Shown: positions 7,276-16,606, numbered from the stretch's first letter. The stretch is 64,000 nucleotides of DNA from Candidatus Opimibacter iunctus (GCA_016716665.1 JADJVH010000012.1:1-64000); one strand, 5' to 3'. Program-made: numbers and translations. Notes: generated by a model from the sequence alone, not told the origin.

Positions 7276-9457
7276 ATGAAAAACATCTTATACTCTATTC
7301 TCCTACTATTCCCGATGGTGGCTCATACACAAACCAACATCCGGGCCTGGTATGCCCAGGGCCAGGTGTGGATCCTATGGAACACACAATCACCCTATCC
7401 TGAAACCTATGCGATATACAAAAGCGAGCAACCCTTTACGCAAGCAGACCAGGCCACTATTATAGGACGCCCATTCGCCTATGAATACCTGCCCGGCACA
7501 TTTGCAGTACAAACCGGCGATCCTGATTTCAGGTATAAGGTACCCAAACCCGATGGGTCGATCTACGAACTTGGTGAGAATGAAGCCCTTTTTGTAGCGA
7601 CAACTGAACAAACAGAAAGCACTTATTATGGAGTTGTCGAATGGGGAAATACTGCTTTTACGTCCGGTATTAATCTGACAACTGCTGCTGTACATTCGAT
7701 ATATGATCCAATCAATGATCCTGTCACTTGCTACCTGCAATACACCAACATCCTGCCTACTGGTCATAAGGCAAACTGGTATAACATCTGGCTACTCGGC
7801 AAGCAAAACCTGAATGATGGCAGGCCGGATTACCCGGTGATGGCCAATGCTTATAAAAACGGGATGCCGTCAATGTTTATCGTCAGCGAAGCTATCAACA
7901 TGGATACTACAGCAGGAAAGTTGATCCCTGTTACACATTGGCTCCATGGTGCCGGGGGTACCGCCAATGGTACTGTAGCAAGCCAATTTAAAGCATTCAA
8001 CATAGCTCCGCTTAAAGGCATCAGTGTCTCACACAATGATGACTTCTTCCAACTTATCTTCTATGAAAATAGCATTGTAGGCACAACATCAAGGACAGTA
8101 TGGTTTGGATATACTAAGCGACACAATCCCTTTGATCCCAATTTTCACGCTGCCCCGGGTGACACTATTATCAATTACACACAACGCAGGATACTGTGGA
8201 TCAACAACTGGCTGATCAGGAATTATCACGCGGATCGCGATCACATTGCGTTACAAGGATACAGTATGGGATCAGGAGGTGTGTCTGCACTTGCGAAGGC
8301 ATATCCGGATTTATTTTCCACCGTCTGTGCTTTCAACAATGGATTCCGCCGGGTCGACGAAGAAACTGTTATCTCCATTCATGGAACCATAGAAGATAAC
8401 CTTCCAACCAACATTCGGGACAGGAACAACAAAAACATCGGCATCAACCAGGTCTTTGATATGAATACCCCACTGTCTTCTCAACGCGATTTGCCACTCT
8501 TCAGGACCTGGGCCGGCAAAAACGACCAGAATGGCAGGATGCATTGGGGCCCCGATCTTGTAGCTCAATATCGTGTGGCTGACAGCCTTGGATGGGGCAT
8601 GCAGATCAGTTGGGATGAACGCCCTCATACATATGATACCTTACTCTATCATTGGATATTTGGTAAGCTTCCACTGTTGCAAACCTATCGCGATGACCTG
8701 GGATATCAGGAACTCTTTAGCAATAAGCAGTCTTTTCCGGCATTCTTCAATCATAGGTTGGATCCAAAAAACAATGATCCCGGAACTGGTGTTCAGGGCA
8801 TCAATATGGGAGATGGCGACGACTGGGGGAACATGGGGTGGCTATCACAACTGGGACCTGCAGACGATCATGGATGAACCTGAAAAATGGGAAGTAACTG
8901 CCTGGCTTACCTACAATGCGGAGTTTCAAAATGACATCTGTCCGTATGATTTCCTGACCTCCGATGTTGCTATTCGCAGGCCACAACAATTCAAACCAGG
9001 CCCAGGTGTCCATTTGGATTGGAAGGTGACTGATGATAATACCGGATTGGTTTTACAAAGTGGATCCCTCATCACCGGGCCAGATTCATTAGTCACCATT
9101 CCAAATGTCAGCGTATATGTAAGCGGAATCCGCAGAGTACATATCTCTGTAGAATATGAATCAACAGCTATTGAGGAAGTCGCACAAAATGAGTCACCTG
9201 TCCGTGATATGAAAATAGTGCCTAATCCTTCCGGTCGTGACGCATACCTATGGGTCTTCGCAACTACCGATAAGGATTGTGAGTTGACCTTATCACAATC
9301 CGGTTTACGCATGGGTGATATAAACGTACATCTTAATGAAGGCCTAAACCAAATCTCACTCCAATCATTTGATGATATCCCGCAAGGCCTCTATTTTATT
9401 CAATTGCGGGATGACAAACACAATAATTGGGTTAAATGGGTTAAGAGTGATGATTGA
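7276..9457 (+). pseudogene. Secreted alpha/beta hydrolase (esterase-like) with C-terminal T9SS sorting region, frameshifted
   Basis: Removing one G from the five-G run at 8825-8829 joins two frames into about 726 residues (reading GDDWGTWGGYHNW). The signal peptide ends AHTQ. The middle has THWLHGAGG (oxyanion region), LQGYSMGSGG (nucleophile elbow) and later WDERPHTYDT with a possible catalytic His, as in PHB depolymerase / feruloyl esterase-like hydrolases. The last 80 residues (PNPSGRDAYLW ... GLYFIQLRD) look like a T9SS type A sorting domain, so the intact product would be exported and cell-surface attached or released. As written, the frameshift removes the sorting region. Substrate unknown. 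Confidence 0.75.
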
Positions 9458-9483
9458 TAATATTGTCTTACATCCTCTCCATT

Positions 9484-9551
9484 CCTAAAAAATAAAAGCG
9501 GCCAGGATCAGCAAATGCTCACACCCGTTACCGGGGGGCTGTCCTGGCCGC
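9484..9551 (-). terminator. Intrinsic terminator of the 576-aa lipoprotein gene
   Basis: On the minus strand GCGGCCAGGA pairs with TCCTGGCCGC (10-bp stem, 34-nt loop) and is followed by TTTTATTTTTTAG. It starts about 40 bp past the stop of the lipoprotein gene and can also slow transcription from the converging esterase gene. Confidence 0.75.
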
Positions 9552-9592
9552 CTTAGCTTAAGGGGCTCTCTGTTTAAACAAAATCAACCAAC

Positions 9593-11323
9593 TTATTCAC
9601 GAAGCACTGAGAAGGTCCCTGATAACGGATAGTCCAATCCACCTTGACCGCTAGGCCCGGTATGCCAGGTCCCCGTGATCGTGCCAAGGATATAATCACC
9701 AACGGGGCCATAATACGTGATCGTAACACTCAGGTCACTGGCACTTGCAAACGCTCGGTCACCATTAGGCAACTGGACACCAACCTCAGCACCATCTGGA
9801 GTATACGTGCCAGCTATCAGGCCCGGCACCCTGATGTAGAAGAACTTGGCCTGGCTGGAACTGTCCTGTGCATACAAGATGGTATTCGGTCCATCTATAT
9901 TGGTGTATGGAAACAGGAAAGTGTAATGATCCGGAAAGCCAACGACTTCCAGGTCAACAAACTCAGTGATGGTCTCACAAACCGTGATTGTGCCGGCATC
10001 AACAACTGGTGCATAGGCGAAGGTCAATTGAAGACTCTCCTTAAACGCTCCTTCGTCTACGACCTTGACGATGCTTGGTGATTCCGCACAATTCATCAAT
10101 GAAATCGAAAAACCACCGGTATTTTCGTCGAGCGCAGCGTAATACACCTGTTCCCCAACTTTGATTCGTGCATATCCATTGGTCACCGGATTGCCTGCAC
10201 AATCGACAGCTATACCCGATAAGGCCGTAAAGGAAACATTGGTGGTTGGGATATTGATCGGACCGATCATCGTAGTATCTGAATATGGGCCGATCTGCTG
10301 CGAATAAATCACATCACCACATGGGCTCTTCACTTCCATCAACATCGCTTCACCGGCGGCTACCATGCCGCAGATAAATCCTTCCTCATTCGTATATGCA
10401 CACCTTGTGAGATTGAGATCAAGTATGGTCAGGCATACCTCAACCTGGCTGGCAGTCGATCCATCTTCATAGACAAAGGTGGCTCCCCACTTGACGAGTT
10501 CGAAGTTGGCATCACAGTTCCAGTAACTGAAATGCGCCACTTGCGCAACATACGTATTGCCTGTCAATGTGGCTTTTCCTTCCTCCTGCCACAACCCAAG
10601 CGCTTCGTCAAAATACCACATGGGTATTGTAGATGGCGCTGTTGTGGCAAGAGAAGAAGGAAGACCTATACTCATTGCTACTGTAGATCCACTCTTGACC
10701 TGAAGCAGTGCTCCATTGCTGCTTCTCAATTCTGTCACGACCATCCCAAAGCTGGCCATCGCATTTTGCTTGCCCGCTGCTGTGACCCCCACCAGGTCAC
10801 CTGGCATCTTGTAGGAGAGATCAGGATCATCAGCACGGATAGGCTGTGCGTACACTGCTACTGTCCCATGATATTCCTGTCCATCCAGATCGACCACTGC
10901 CCCGGCAGGAAAATCAAGGTGAATGTCATCAGACACTTCAACCACTCCACCTGCATCAGCTTGTATACTCCCTGCCAATAGTTGAGGCATCAGTACTATC
11001 CGCACTACACTGGTCTGTCCAGCAGAAGGATAAAATCTCCTCGACCCATGAAAATAACCACTCTTGTCAGCGACCAGATACGTAGATGGATTCATCTCTA
11101 CTTTCTTCAGATATAACACACCATCTGCATTCGTGTACCCTTCCACATCACCTAATGTGATTTTAACTCCCTCTATGGCATTGCCTTGCACATCCTTCAC
11201 TTCAACGAATGCGGATGCATTGAAGAACACCGGATCCGGTTCCGGCTTGAAGGATTCGGAATCATTACACCTCACCAATGCGAGGGCCATCATCATCAAT
11301 ACTACAATTCTTGACATCATCAT
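9593..11323 (-). CDS. Lipoprotein with carboxypeptidase-regulatory-like domain
   Basis: 576 residues. The signal region MMALALVRC is followed by NDSESF, an acceptable lipobox with Cys19 as lipidation site. Residues 35-115 (AFVEVKDVQGNAIEGVKITL ... GYTNADGVLYLKKV) form a carboxypeptidase-regulatory-like beta sandwich. Residues 125-270 (DIHLDFPAGAVVDLDG, YHGTVAVYAQPI, MWYFDEALGLWQEEG) resemble the FPAGA-containing domain of extracellular CILP/FAM171-type proteins. The second half repeats similar beta-rich themes (NEEGFICGMVAAGEA). No catalytic motif was seen. It is probably an outer-membrane or surface lipoprotein of adhesive or structural role; function is unknown. Monocistronic, own terminator at 9484-9551. 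Confidence 0.65.
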   Translation of the reverse strand: MMMSRIVVLMMMALALVRCNDSESFKPEPDPVFFNASAFVEVKDVQGNAIEGVKITLGDVEGYTNADGVLYLKKVEMNPSTYLVADKSGYFHGSRRFYPSAGQTSVVRIVLMPQLLAGSIQADAGGVVEVSDDIHLDFPAGAVVDLDGQEYHGTVAVYAQPIRADDPDLSYKMPGDLVGVTAAGKQNAMASFGMVVTELRSSNGALLQVKSGSTVAMSIGLPSSLATTAPSTIPMWYFDEALGLWQEEGKATLTGNTYVAQVAHFSYWNCDANFELVKWGATFVYEDGSTASQVEVCLTILDLNLTRCAYTNEEGFICGMVAAGEAMLMEVKSPCGDVIYSQQIGPYSDTTMIGPINIPTTNVSFTALSGIAVDCAGNPVTNGYARIKVGEQVYYAALDENTGGFSISLMNCAESPSIVKVVDEGAFKESLQLTFAYAPVVDAGTITVCETITEFVDLEVVGFPDHYTFLFPYTNIDGPNTILYAQDSSSQAKFFYIRVPGLIAGTYTPDGAEVGVQLPNGDRAFASASDLSVTITYYGPVGDYILGTITGTWHTGPSGQGGLDYPLSGTFSVLRE

Positions 11324-11520
11324 ATTTCTCTTGTTTAGCTATACAGAGCAGGAAAGCAGGCAAAACGCTGCCACGGGACATACATTTAAATTTATTGGAT
11401 CTGAAGTGTCAGTATAATTGACGTGTATCTGACATTGTCAATTTAGAATTCACTGGTATTGTAAGAGGGTAAGACAGTGAGAAAGTAAGAAGTGTGGGTT
11501 TAGAGCAAGGGTGAGCCACT
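11324..11520. other. Intergenic region upstream of the lipoprotein gene
   Basis: No gene seen in 11324-12242 (919 bp). This first part holds the lipoprotein promoter region, then degenerate GTGAGAAAG-type units near 11466-11500. Confidence 0.4.
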
Positions 11521-11660
11521 TGTGGCGAACAGAGTGCCGTAGGCACGGCCGATATTGTTGCCAGGGATTTCAATCCCTGAAAAAGGTTGATAATGTTGGC
11601 ACAGATTTCAATCCCTGAAAATGATTGATAATGTTGCCAGCGAGTTCAATCCCTGAAAAT
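11521..11660. repeat. Dispersed repeat, GGGATTGAAATCCCTGG family, copy 3 (inverted, with two extra part-units)
   Basis: Reverse complement of the unit at 3821, then two more degraded units of about 39 bp, each ending TTCAATCCCTGAAAA. The unit has thus been locally tandem-duplicated. Confidence 0.8.
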
Positions 11661-11689
11661 TGTGCAAGGAAATATATTCCATGAAAAGG

Positions 11690-11728
11690 CCAAAGAGGCG
11701 AAAGAGGCTGAAGAGGCGAAAGGCATAG
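11690..11728. repeat. AAAGAGGCNGAAGAGGCG nonamer array
   Basis: Units GCCAAAGAG, GCGAAAGAG, GCTGAAGAG. The same nonamer type recurs downstream of pirin (16441), at the fhs stop (31805-31848) and at 47200-47265. Confidence 0.7.
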
Positions 11729-11750
11729 TCCATATGACAAATAAAATTAC

Positions 11751-11769
11751 ATGCCGTTACAAACGGCAT
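11751..11769. repeat. Short perfect hairpin ATGCCGTT / AACGGCAT
   Basis: 8-bp arms with a 3-nt loop; no T-tract, so not an obvious terminator. Confidence 0.5.
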
Positions 11770-11881
11770 ACATGACCTTGCCTGGAATGTGCTTTCTTTG
11801 ATTTATCATATGCGGGCATAGGTGCAACCAAAGCCCAACGTTGCTTTTTATGAGGCATTCGGCTTCATTTATGCGTTACTT

Positions 11882-12029
11882 AAAAATCATCTCGAATAGG
11901 TAACCACCTGTCGCTCAAAATTGTCCGAGCTGTACAACTGCTTTGTTTCATGCAATGACAAGTCTCATTGTGATTAATTAAAAAATCATCTCGAATAGGC
12001 AGCAAACTGTGGCCTAAAACTGTCCGAGC
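11882..12029. repeat. Pair of 49-bp direct repeats, 99 bp apart
   Basis: Copy 1 at 11882-11930 and copy 2 at 11981-12029 share AAAAATCATCTCGAATAGG at one end and TGTCCGAGC at the other, with a divergent middle. The reverse direction gives short open peptides with LPIRDDF twice, which I do not regard as coding. Nature unknown. Confidence 0.55.
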
Positions 12030-12164
12030 CGCGAGGAAGGCCATATTGTGGCCATAAAGCCGCAATATGGTGTTAGTGAAAAACGAACAGGCGAGACAGC
12101 AAACCAGGAACCCGAGCAATAGAATAAGTGACTAAGCGAGTTTTTTAGGCCACTAGATTTTTTG

Positions 12165-12192
12165 GTTACTTTTTTAGCAATGAAAAAGTAAC
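12165..12192. repeat. Hairpin GTTACTTTTT / AAAAAGTAAC before the CDF gene
   Basis: 10-bp perfect arms with an 8-nt loop, T/A-rich on both sides so it could terminate on either strand. It ends 50 bp upstream of the CDF transporter start. Confidence 0.5.
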
Positions 12193-12242
12193 ATATTTTC
12201 CCCACGCATAGTGCGCAACGTTTCACTAGCTTTGACGCCTCG

Positions 12243-13127
12243 ATGTCAAACGAACAAAAAGCGATCAACACCACATGGTTTAGCATGGGCAGCAATGCAC
12301 TGCTGGCCATTATTAAATGGGTGGCAGGCTATTTCGGACATTCGTATGCCCTCATAGCAGATGCTATCGAGTCGACCACAGACTTCTTTTCATCTTTCCT
12401 CGTCCTGCTGGGCCTCAAATATGCCAGCAGGCCTGCGGACAAAAATCACCCTTACGGCCACGGCAAGGCAGAACCACTCATCACATTTATGGTCGTGGGA
12501 TTCCTCATCACCTCTGCGCTGATCATCGCGCATGAAAGCATCCAAAACATCCGGACACCACATGAAGGGCCTAAGGCATGGACCCTCTTTATACTGGCTG
12601 CCATCATCCTCTGGAAAGAAATATCCTACCAACTGGTCATCCGCAAGAGCCGCGAAACGAAAAGCACGTTGCTCAAGGCAGATGCATGGCATCATCGCAG
12701 CGATGCCATCACTTCCGTGACCGCATTTATCGGTATATCCATCGCCCTCCTCATGGGCAAAGGCTGGGAATCCGCTGATGACTGGGCTGCACTCGCCGCT
12801 TCCGCATTCATCTTATACAACTGCTATCTCATCTTCCGTCCCGCCCTGGGAGAGATCATGGACGAGCATCTCTATGACGACCTCATCGACCAGATCCGCG
12901 AAATCGCCATCCATGTCGACGGGGTCACCGGTACAGAGAAATGCCAGGTGCGCAAAGTAGGCATGCGATACTTTATCGACCTCCACATCGAAGTAGATGG
13001 CGACATCTCTGTGCGACATGGACATGATATCGCCCACGCCCTCAAGGCAAAGCTCATGAGCGAACTCCCTGAGCTGGCTGACGTGCTCATGCATGTCGAA
13101 CCGGAAGAAATGAAAAACGAAGAATGA
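12243..13127 (+). CDS. Cation diffusion facilitator (CDF) family metal exporter
   Basis: 294 residues, full family length. Six hydrophobic segments lie between residues 10 and 205. ALIADAIESTTDF corresponds to the TM2 metal-site motif (Asp and Asp), HPYGHGKAE is the conserved CDF loop, and ADAWHHRSDAITS carries the TM5 His/Asp site. Residues 210-290 form the cytosolic ferredoxin-like domain (HDIAHALKAKLMSELPELADVLMHVEP), with the conserved final His. The family exports Zn2+, Fe2+, Mn2+ or Co2+ in exchange for protons across the inner membrane; the D/D plus H/D site does not fix the metal. Stands alone. TGAAAAG-type heptamers begin at the stop codon. Confidence 0.9.
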   Translation: MSNEQKAINTTWFSMGSNALLAIIKWVAGYFGHSYALIADAIESTTDFFSSFLVLLGLKYASRPADKNHPYGHGKAEPLITFMVVGFLITSALIIAHESIQNIRTPHEGPKAWTLFILAAIILWKEISYQLVIRKSRETKSTLLKADAWHHRSDAITSVTAFIGISIALLMGKGWESADDWAALAASAFILYNCYLIFRPALGEIMDEHLYDDLIDQIREIAIHVDGVTGTEKCQVRKVGMRYFIDLHIEVDGDISVRHGHDIAHALKAKLMSELPELADVLMHVEPEEMKNEE

Positions 13128-13300
13128 AAAGTGAAGAGTGAAAAGGTTTCTCCGTGTACTCCGTGCGAAATTCCATGTACACTGCGTACTCTCCCGCATT
13201 CATTGCTAAAGCAACGGCGGGATCTACGCTACGCTCCGACGTGCTAAACTCCGTGCCCTCCGTGTTCCCTCCCTTTACTCCGTGCGAAAAAGAAACATCT
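13125..13300. repeat. TGAAAAG array followed by ACTCCGTGCGAAA repeat cluster
   Basis: TGAAAAG, TGAAGAG, TGAAAAG start with the CDF stop codon. From 13147 several variants of TACTCCGTGCGAAA follow, enclosing TTGCTAAAGCAA with CCCGC/GCGGG sides. The same combination occurs at 33786-33915 and 58697-58770. Confidence 0.75.
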
Positions 13301-13370
13301 GATGAAACGAAACCATTTATTTCTTGTCAGAATCGCAGATATACCAACTATAATTAGTGATCAGGTCCCC

Positions 13371-13392
13371 TTTGGGGATTTAGGGGTAAACG
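13371..13392. repeat. GTCCCCTTTGGGGATTTAGGGG element
   Basis: Short element next to the stop of the first barrel gene; an almost identical copy sits at the same place behind the second barrel gene (14031-14062) and an inverted pair at 53618-53688. Confidence 0.75.
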
Positions 13393-13395
13393 AGA

Positions 13396-13887
13396 TCAAA
13401 ACCTATACCCCAACCCCAACTGCGCACTGATCCCCATAGAAGTGGAAGGACCATACCCACCACGACCAAAGTGCGGACAGGCCATAAAGCTTAATGTCCA
13501 GTTGTCTGATAACAATGCTTTGTAACCTACATTGATGCCAATAAAATAAAACTTATGCTCCCAACTCGGGGTCACGTCATTTTCATTGAGATTATACAAT
13601 TTGAGTGCCACGCCAGAAAAAAAACCACTTTGCCCTTTCTTGATATAGTAATTTACTGCAGGCCTGTATTCAATTACACTGCCATCAGCCTGTGTACTCC
13701 AATTAAAATCAAAACTCAGGGAAAAATGCTCTCCTAAACCTGCTTCGATCCCTGCACCGATACCAATAAAAGGTGATTCGATTTCCCCAAGAACAAGCAT
13801 GTTTCCCTGAACTCTGAATTCCTGTCCATATAATGAACTGGTATAGCCCCAAATGCAAAGGACAATAATAAACAGTTGCTTCATCAT
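13396..13887 (-). CDS. Outer membrane beta-barrel-like protein, tandem paralogue A
   Basis: 163 residues, signal peptide ending LYGQ. Alternating hydrophobic strands with aromatic ends throughout (FSLSFDFNW, EYRPAVNYY, FFSGVALKLYNL, YFIGINVGYKALL) and a C-terminal ISAQLGLGYRF ending in Phe, as in outer-membrane barrels assembled by BamA. About half of its residues match the neighbouring gene (EFRVQGNMLVLGEIESPFIGIG versus EIRVQGNMLIVGYIESPFVGAG). Function unknown. The 3' end and flank are almost identical to those of the second copy. Confidence 0.7.
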   Translation of the reverse strand: MMKQLFIIVLCIWGYTSSLYGQEFRVQGNMLVLGEIESPFIGIGAGIEAGLGEHFSLSFDFNWSTQADGSVIEYRPAVNYYIKKGQSGFFSGVALKLYNLNENDVTPSWEHKFYFIGINVGYKALLSDNWTLSFMACPHFGRGGYGPSTSMGISAQLGLGYRF

Positions 13888-14030
13888 GCTCGATTTAGGT
13901 TAATACCAGGTAATACTACCTATAAACCGAGACAAAACAAAACATAAAGAATACTATATGATCTGGATATTAAGTACTTCTCTGAAAATAACCAGTTGAA
14001 AATAGGTCGGTAAAAATAGATTGTGTATTC

Positions 14031-14062
14031 AGGTCCCCTTTAGGGGATTTAGGGGTAAACGA
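14031..14062. repeat. GTCCCCTTTAGGGGATTTAGGGG element, second copy
   Basis: Matches 13361-13392 and continues into the near-identical 3' ends of the two barrel genes. Confidence 0.75.
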
Positions 14063-14064
14063 GA

Positions 14065-14559
14065 TCAAAACCTATACCCCAATCCCAACTGCGCACTGAT
14101 CCCCGCTACATCTCCTTCCTGTTGCCCACCGACAGCGACATGGGGACTGGCAGTAAAGCCAAGGGTCAGTTTCTCAGAGAGCAAGGCTTTGAAACCAAGG
14201 TTAAAGCCCAGGGTATAGAGATTGTCTTCCCACAAGTCCACACCCTCTTCCTTTTCATTGAGGTTGATGTACTTAAAGGCCGCGCCCAGGAAGAGGCCTT
14301 TGTGATCGGCACCAAAATAATAATTGACTGCCGGGCGTAGTTCAAGGGAAGAGCCCTCCTCCTGGGATCCCCAGTTGGCATCCACGTTGAGTGAAAAATG
14401 ATCACCCATATTGGCTTCAATTCCGGCGCCGGCACCAACAAATGGACTTTCGATATAACCGACAATAAGCATATTGCCCTGCACGCGGATTTCCTGAGCA
14501 AATAGTGAACCCGAATAAAGCCCTCCAAGGAGAATAAATGTCAATAATGATTTTTTCAT
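14065..14559 (-). CDS. Outer membrane beta-barrel-like protein, tandem paralogue B
   Basis: 164 residues from the ATG at 14559 (MKKSLLTF), which gives a proper signal peptide ending LFAQ; an in-frame extension upstream adds a polar stretch and is rejected. It has the same strand pattern as the neighbour: NYYFGADHKGLFLGAAFKYI, LYTLGFNLGFKALL, C-terminal ISAQLGLGYRF. The pair arose by duplication, with the 3' flank copied as well. Function unknown; small barrels of this kind in Bacteroidota are often annotated only as outer-membrane beta-barrel proteins. Confidence 0.7.
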   Translation of the reverse strand: MKKSLLTFILLGGLYSGSLFAQEIRVQGNMLIVGYIESPFVGAGAGIEANMGDHFSLNVDANWGSQEEGSSLELRPAVNYYFGADHKGLFLGAAFKYINLNEKEEGVDLWEDNLYTLGFNLGFKALLSEKLTLGFTASPHVAVGGQQEGDVAGISAQLGLGYRF

Positions 14560-14669
14560 CTTGCTTTTTGATTTTGTTGTGAAATGATGACACAAGATTA
14601 AAGTCACGCTCGATGAAAAAATATTTCTTTCGATTAAAAGTACGCGTTAAAAGACAAAACACATATTTA

Positions 14670-15026
14670 TCACTTCATTATTTCTTTTCGGTGTGCAACT
14701 CCCCTCTCCATCATTTTATCCAACACTTCACTAAGTGACAAACCTGATTTTGTTAATTCATATTCTACAGTCACTGGAATCGTATCATACACAGTCCTGC
14801 TGACCATACCATTCATCTCGAGATCCTTTAATTCCTTAGATAGCATACGTGGTGTGATCTTTGGCATATCCCTTTCCAGCTCGCGAAAACGCTTCTTGCC
14901 AAACATCAATGAACCAATGATGGGCAGCTTCCACTTACCATTCATCACATTAAGTGTGTCGTTGAGCGCCAATACATATTCGGTTGAGCATGTTCTCGCC
15001 CGTTCAATTGCTTTTGTCGTTGACAT
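14670..15026 (-). CDS. HxlR-family transcriptional regulator
   Basis: 118 residues. CSTEYVLALNDTLNVMNGKWKLPII is the HxlR signature: an N-terminal Cys followed by the helix with GKWKLPI. A winged helix follows (FRELERDMPKITPRMLSKELKDLEMNGMVSR, wing residues PVTVEYELTKSG). Members such as YodB, CatR and HypR sense quinones, aldehydes or oxidants through that N-terminal Cys (Cys12 here). It is divergent from the pirin-YceI-dioxygenase genes, whose products fit quinone or catechol stress. Two tandem palindromes at 15384-15419 are the likely operators. Confidence 0.88.
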   Translation of the reverse strand: MSTTKAIERARTCSTEYVLALNDTLNVMNGKWKLPIIGSLMFGKKRFRELERDMPKITPRMLSKELKDLEMNGMVSRTVYDTIPVTVEYELTKSGLSLSEVLDKMMERGVAHRKEIMK

Positions 15027-15383
15027 GATTAATTTATTTTGTTTTTATGCAATTCATTTTATAAAAATACCCCATTGAATAGTCAATGAAGTTCATGTGC
15101 AGTTTTGTGTAGTTTGTATGTTGCAATGTTGTTTTCATTTTATTAGAAAAGAAATATGGAAAATGAAATAATAAATCCTATCCAATAAACCTATCAACTT
15201 ATCAACCTATAAACGCTCATTGGAACCCTAATTTAGAATCTCACAGCTGGCGGAGAAAACAGTTCGGCTCCGCTCACTGCGACGCTCCATCCAGCGGCCG
15301 TTTCCTTTTCCTTCGGAAAGCTAAATGAGCCAAGAAATACCTATAAACCCCTAACCTCCTCTTCTCCTCCCCCTAACCCACAT
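15027..15383. other. Intergenic between HxlR and pirin
   Basis: No gene seen. It contains the HxlR promoter region, a few CCTATCAACTTAT units and a GC-rich patch at 15245-15320. Confidence 0.4.
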
Positions 15384-15419
15384 ACTATACTTTAGTATAG
15401 TACTATACATTTGTATAGT
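15384..15419. promoter_or_regulatory. Two adjacent 18-bp palindromes ACTATAC-N4-GTATAGT, candidate HxlR operators
   Basis: 15384-15401 (spacer TTTA) and 15402-15419 (spacer ATTT) are identical apart from the 4-bp centre and abut without a gap. They lie between the divergent HxlR and pirin genes, 139 bp before the pirin start. The two-site arrangement suits a dimeric winged-helix repressor. Confidence 0.6.
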
Positions 15420-15557
15420 ACTTCCTTTTGTATACCAAAAGTAAGTACTTTTACATCACCAAAGCGAAAATGGGGTGGCCCGGATAGATTTTTTTTCAAA
15501 AGTGTAAACAACCAGCACAGAAATTTCATTTCCTTAAAGAAAAAACCGCTAAGCGCT

Positions 15558-16433
15558 ATGGACAGAAAAGACTTCCTCCGCAAAGGACTGATGGGTACCG
15601 GAATGCTGGTCACCTCGGCCGCAATGGGCAATGTCATCAGGAATGACATCGATGAACTGCAACCGCTGGAAACTCTTGGATTTAACCACATCCCTAACAC
15701 TGAATCAAAAATCATGAGCAACACAGTATTACACCGGGCTTCGTCCCGTGGTGATGCCAATCATGGCTGGTTGCATAGCCGCCATACGTTTAGCTTTGCC
15801 AACTATCACAACCCCGAACGCATGCACTTTGGTGTGCTCCGCGTCCTCAATGATGATAAAGTTGCCGCAGCCAGAGGCTTTGGAACTCACCCACATGACA
15901 ACATGGAAATCATTTCCATACCCCTCGAAGGTGACCTCGAACACAAGGACAGCATGGGCAATACCTCTGTCATCAGGAAAGGAGACATCCAGGTGATGAG
16001 TGCCGGCACCGGGATCACCCACAGTGAATACAACAAGAATGCAGACAAGGAAGTCAAGTTCCTCCAGATCTGGCTATTTCCCAACAAGAAAAGCGTGACA
16101 CCGCGCTATGACCAGATCACACTCGACCACAAGGACCGCCACAATAAATTCCAGCAGATCCTCTCTCCAAACATCGATGATGCAGGTGTATGGATCCACC
16201 AGGATGCCTGGTTCCATCTCGGTGAGTTTGACAATGATGTCCACACTGACTATAAAATCAAAAGGAAGGGCAATGGCGTATACGCTTTCGTCATCAAAGG
16301 TGATGTGACCATAGAAGGCCAGGCCCTGAACGAACGCGATGGCCTCGGCATCTGGGATACAGACAAGATATCAGTTACGGCAAACTCCCAAGGAGCAGAA
16401 GTGCTCCTGATGGATGTACCTATGATAATGTAG
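15558..16433 (+). CDS. Pirin family protein with N-terminal export-like segment
   Basis: 291 residues from the ATG at 15558. The first 45 residues (MDRKDFLRKGLMGTGMLVTS...) look like an Arg-Lys type signal, not part of the pirin fold; the fold starts at about MSNTVLHRASSRG (15714), which is a possible second start. Metal ligands of pirin are visible: THPHDNME (two His) and GTGITHSEYN (His, Glu). The core is a bicupin. Pirins bind Fe and some have quercetin 2,3-dioxygenase activity. It is first in a group with YceI and a LigB dioxygenase behind the tandem palindromes, suggesting control by the HxlR regulator. A leader on a pirin is unusual. Confidence 0.88.
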   Translation: MDRKDFLRKGLMGTGMLVTSAAMGNVIRNDIDELQPLETLGFNHIPNTESKIMSNTVLHRASSRGDANHGWLHSRHTFSFANYHNPERMHFGVLRVLNDDKVAAARGFGTHPHDNMEIISIPLEGDLEHKDSMGNTSVIRKGDIQVMSAGTGITHSEYNKNADKEVKFLQIWLFPNKKSVTPRYDQITLDHKDRHNKFQQILSPNIDDAGVWIHQDAWFHLGEFDNDVHTDYKIKRKGNGVYAFVIKGDVTIEGQALNERDGLGIWDTDKISVTANSQGAEVLLMDVPMIM

Positions 16434-16440
16434 GTAGAAC

Positions 16441-16575
16441 GGCTGAAAAGGTTAAAGGGGCTGAAAAGGCTAAAGAGGCCAAAGAGGCGAAATAAATAAA
16501 CCTATCAACCCATCAACCCATCAACCCATCAACCCATCAACCCATCAACCCATCAACCTATCAACCTATCAACCA
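16441..16575. repeat. Nonamer GCTGAAAAG/GCTAAAGAG array followed by CCCATCAA octamer array
   Basis: 16441-16490: GGCTGAAAA / GGTTAAAGG / GGCTGAAAA / GGCTAAAGA units beginning 8 bp after the pirin stop. 16497-16575: about nine CCCATCAA or CCTATCAA units. Confidence 0.85.
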
Positions 16576-16606
16576 ATAAACATTTAACAATTAACATTTA
16601 ACAACA

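Noticed and set aside
11880..12310. Minus-strand frames with LPIRDDF repeats upstream of the CDF gene
   Set aside because: They translate the 49-bp direct repeats, have no recognisable fold and overlap the CDF start.
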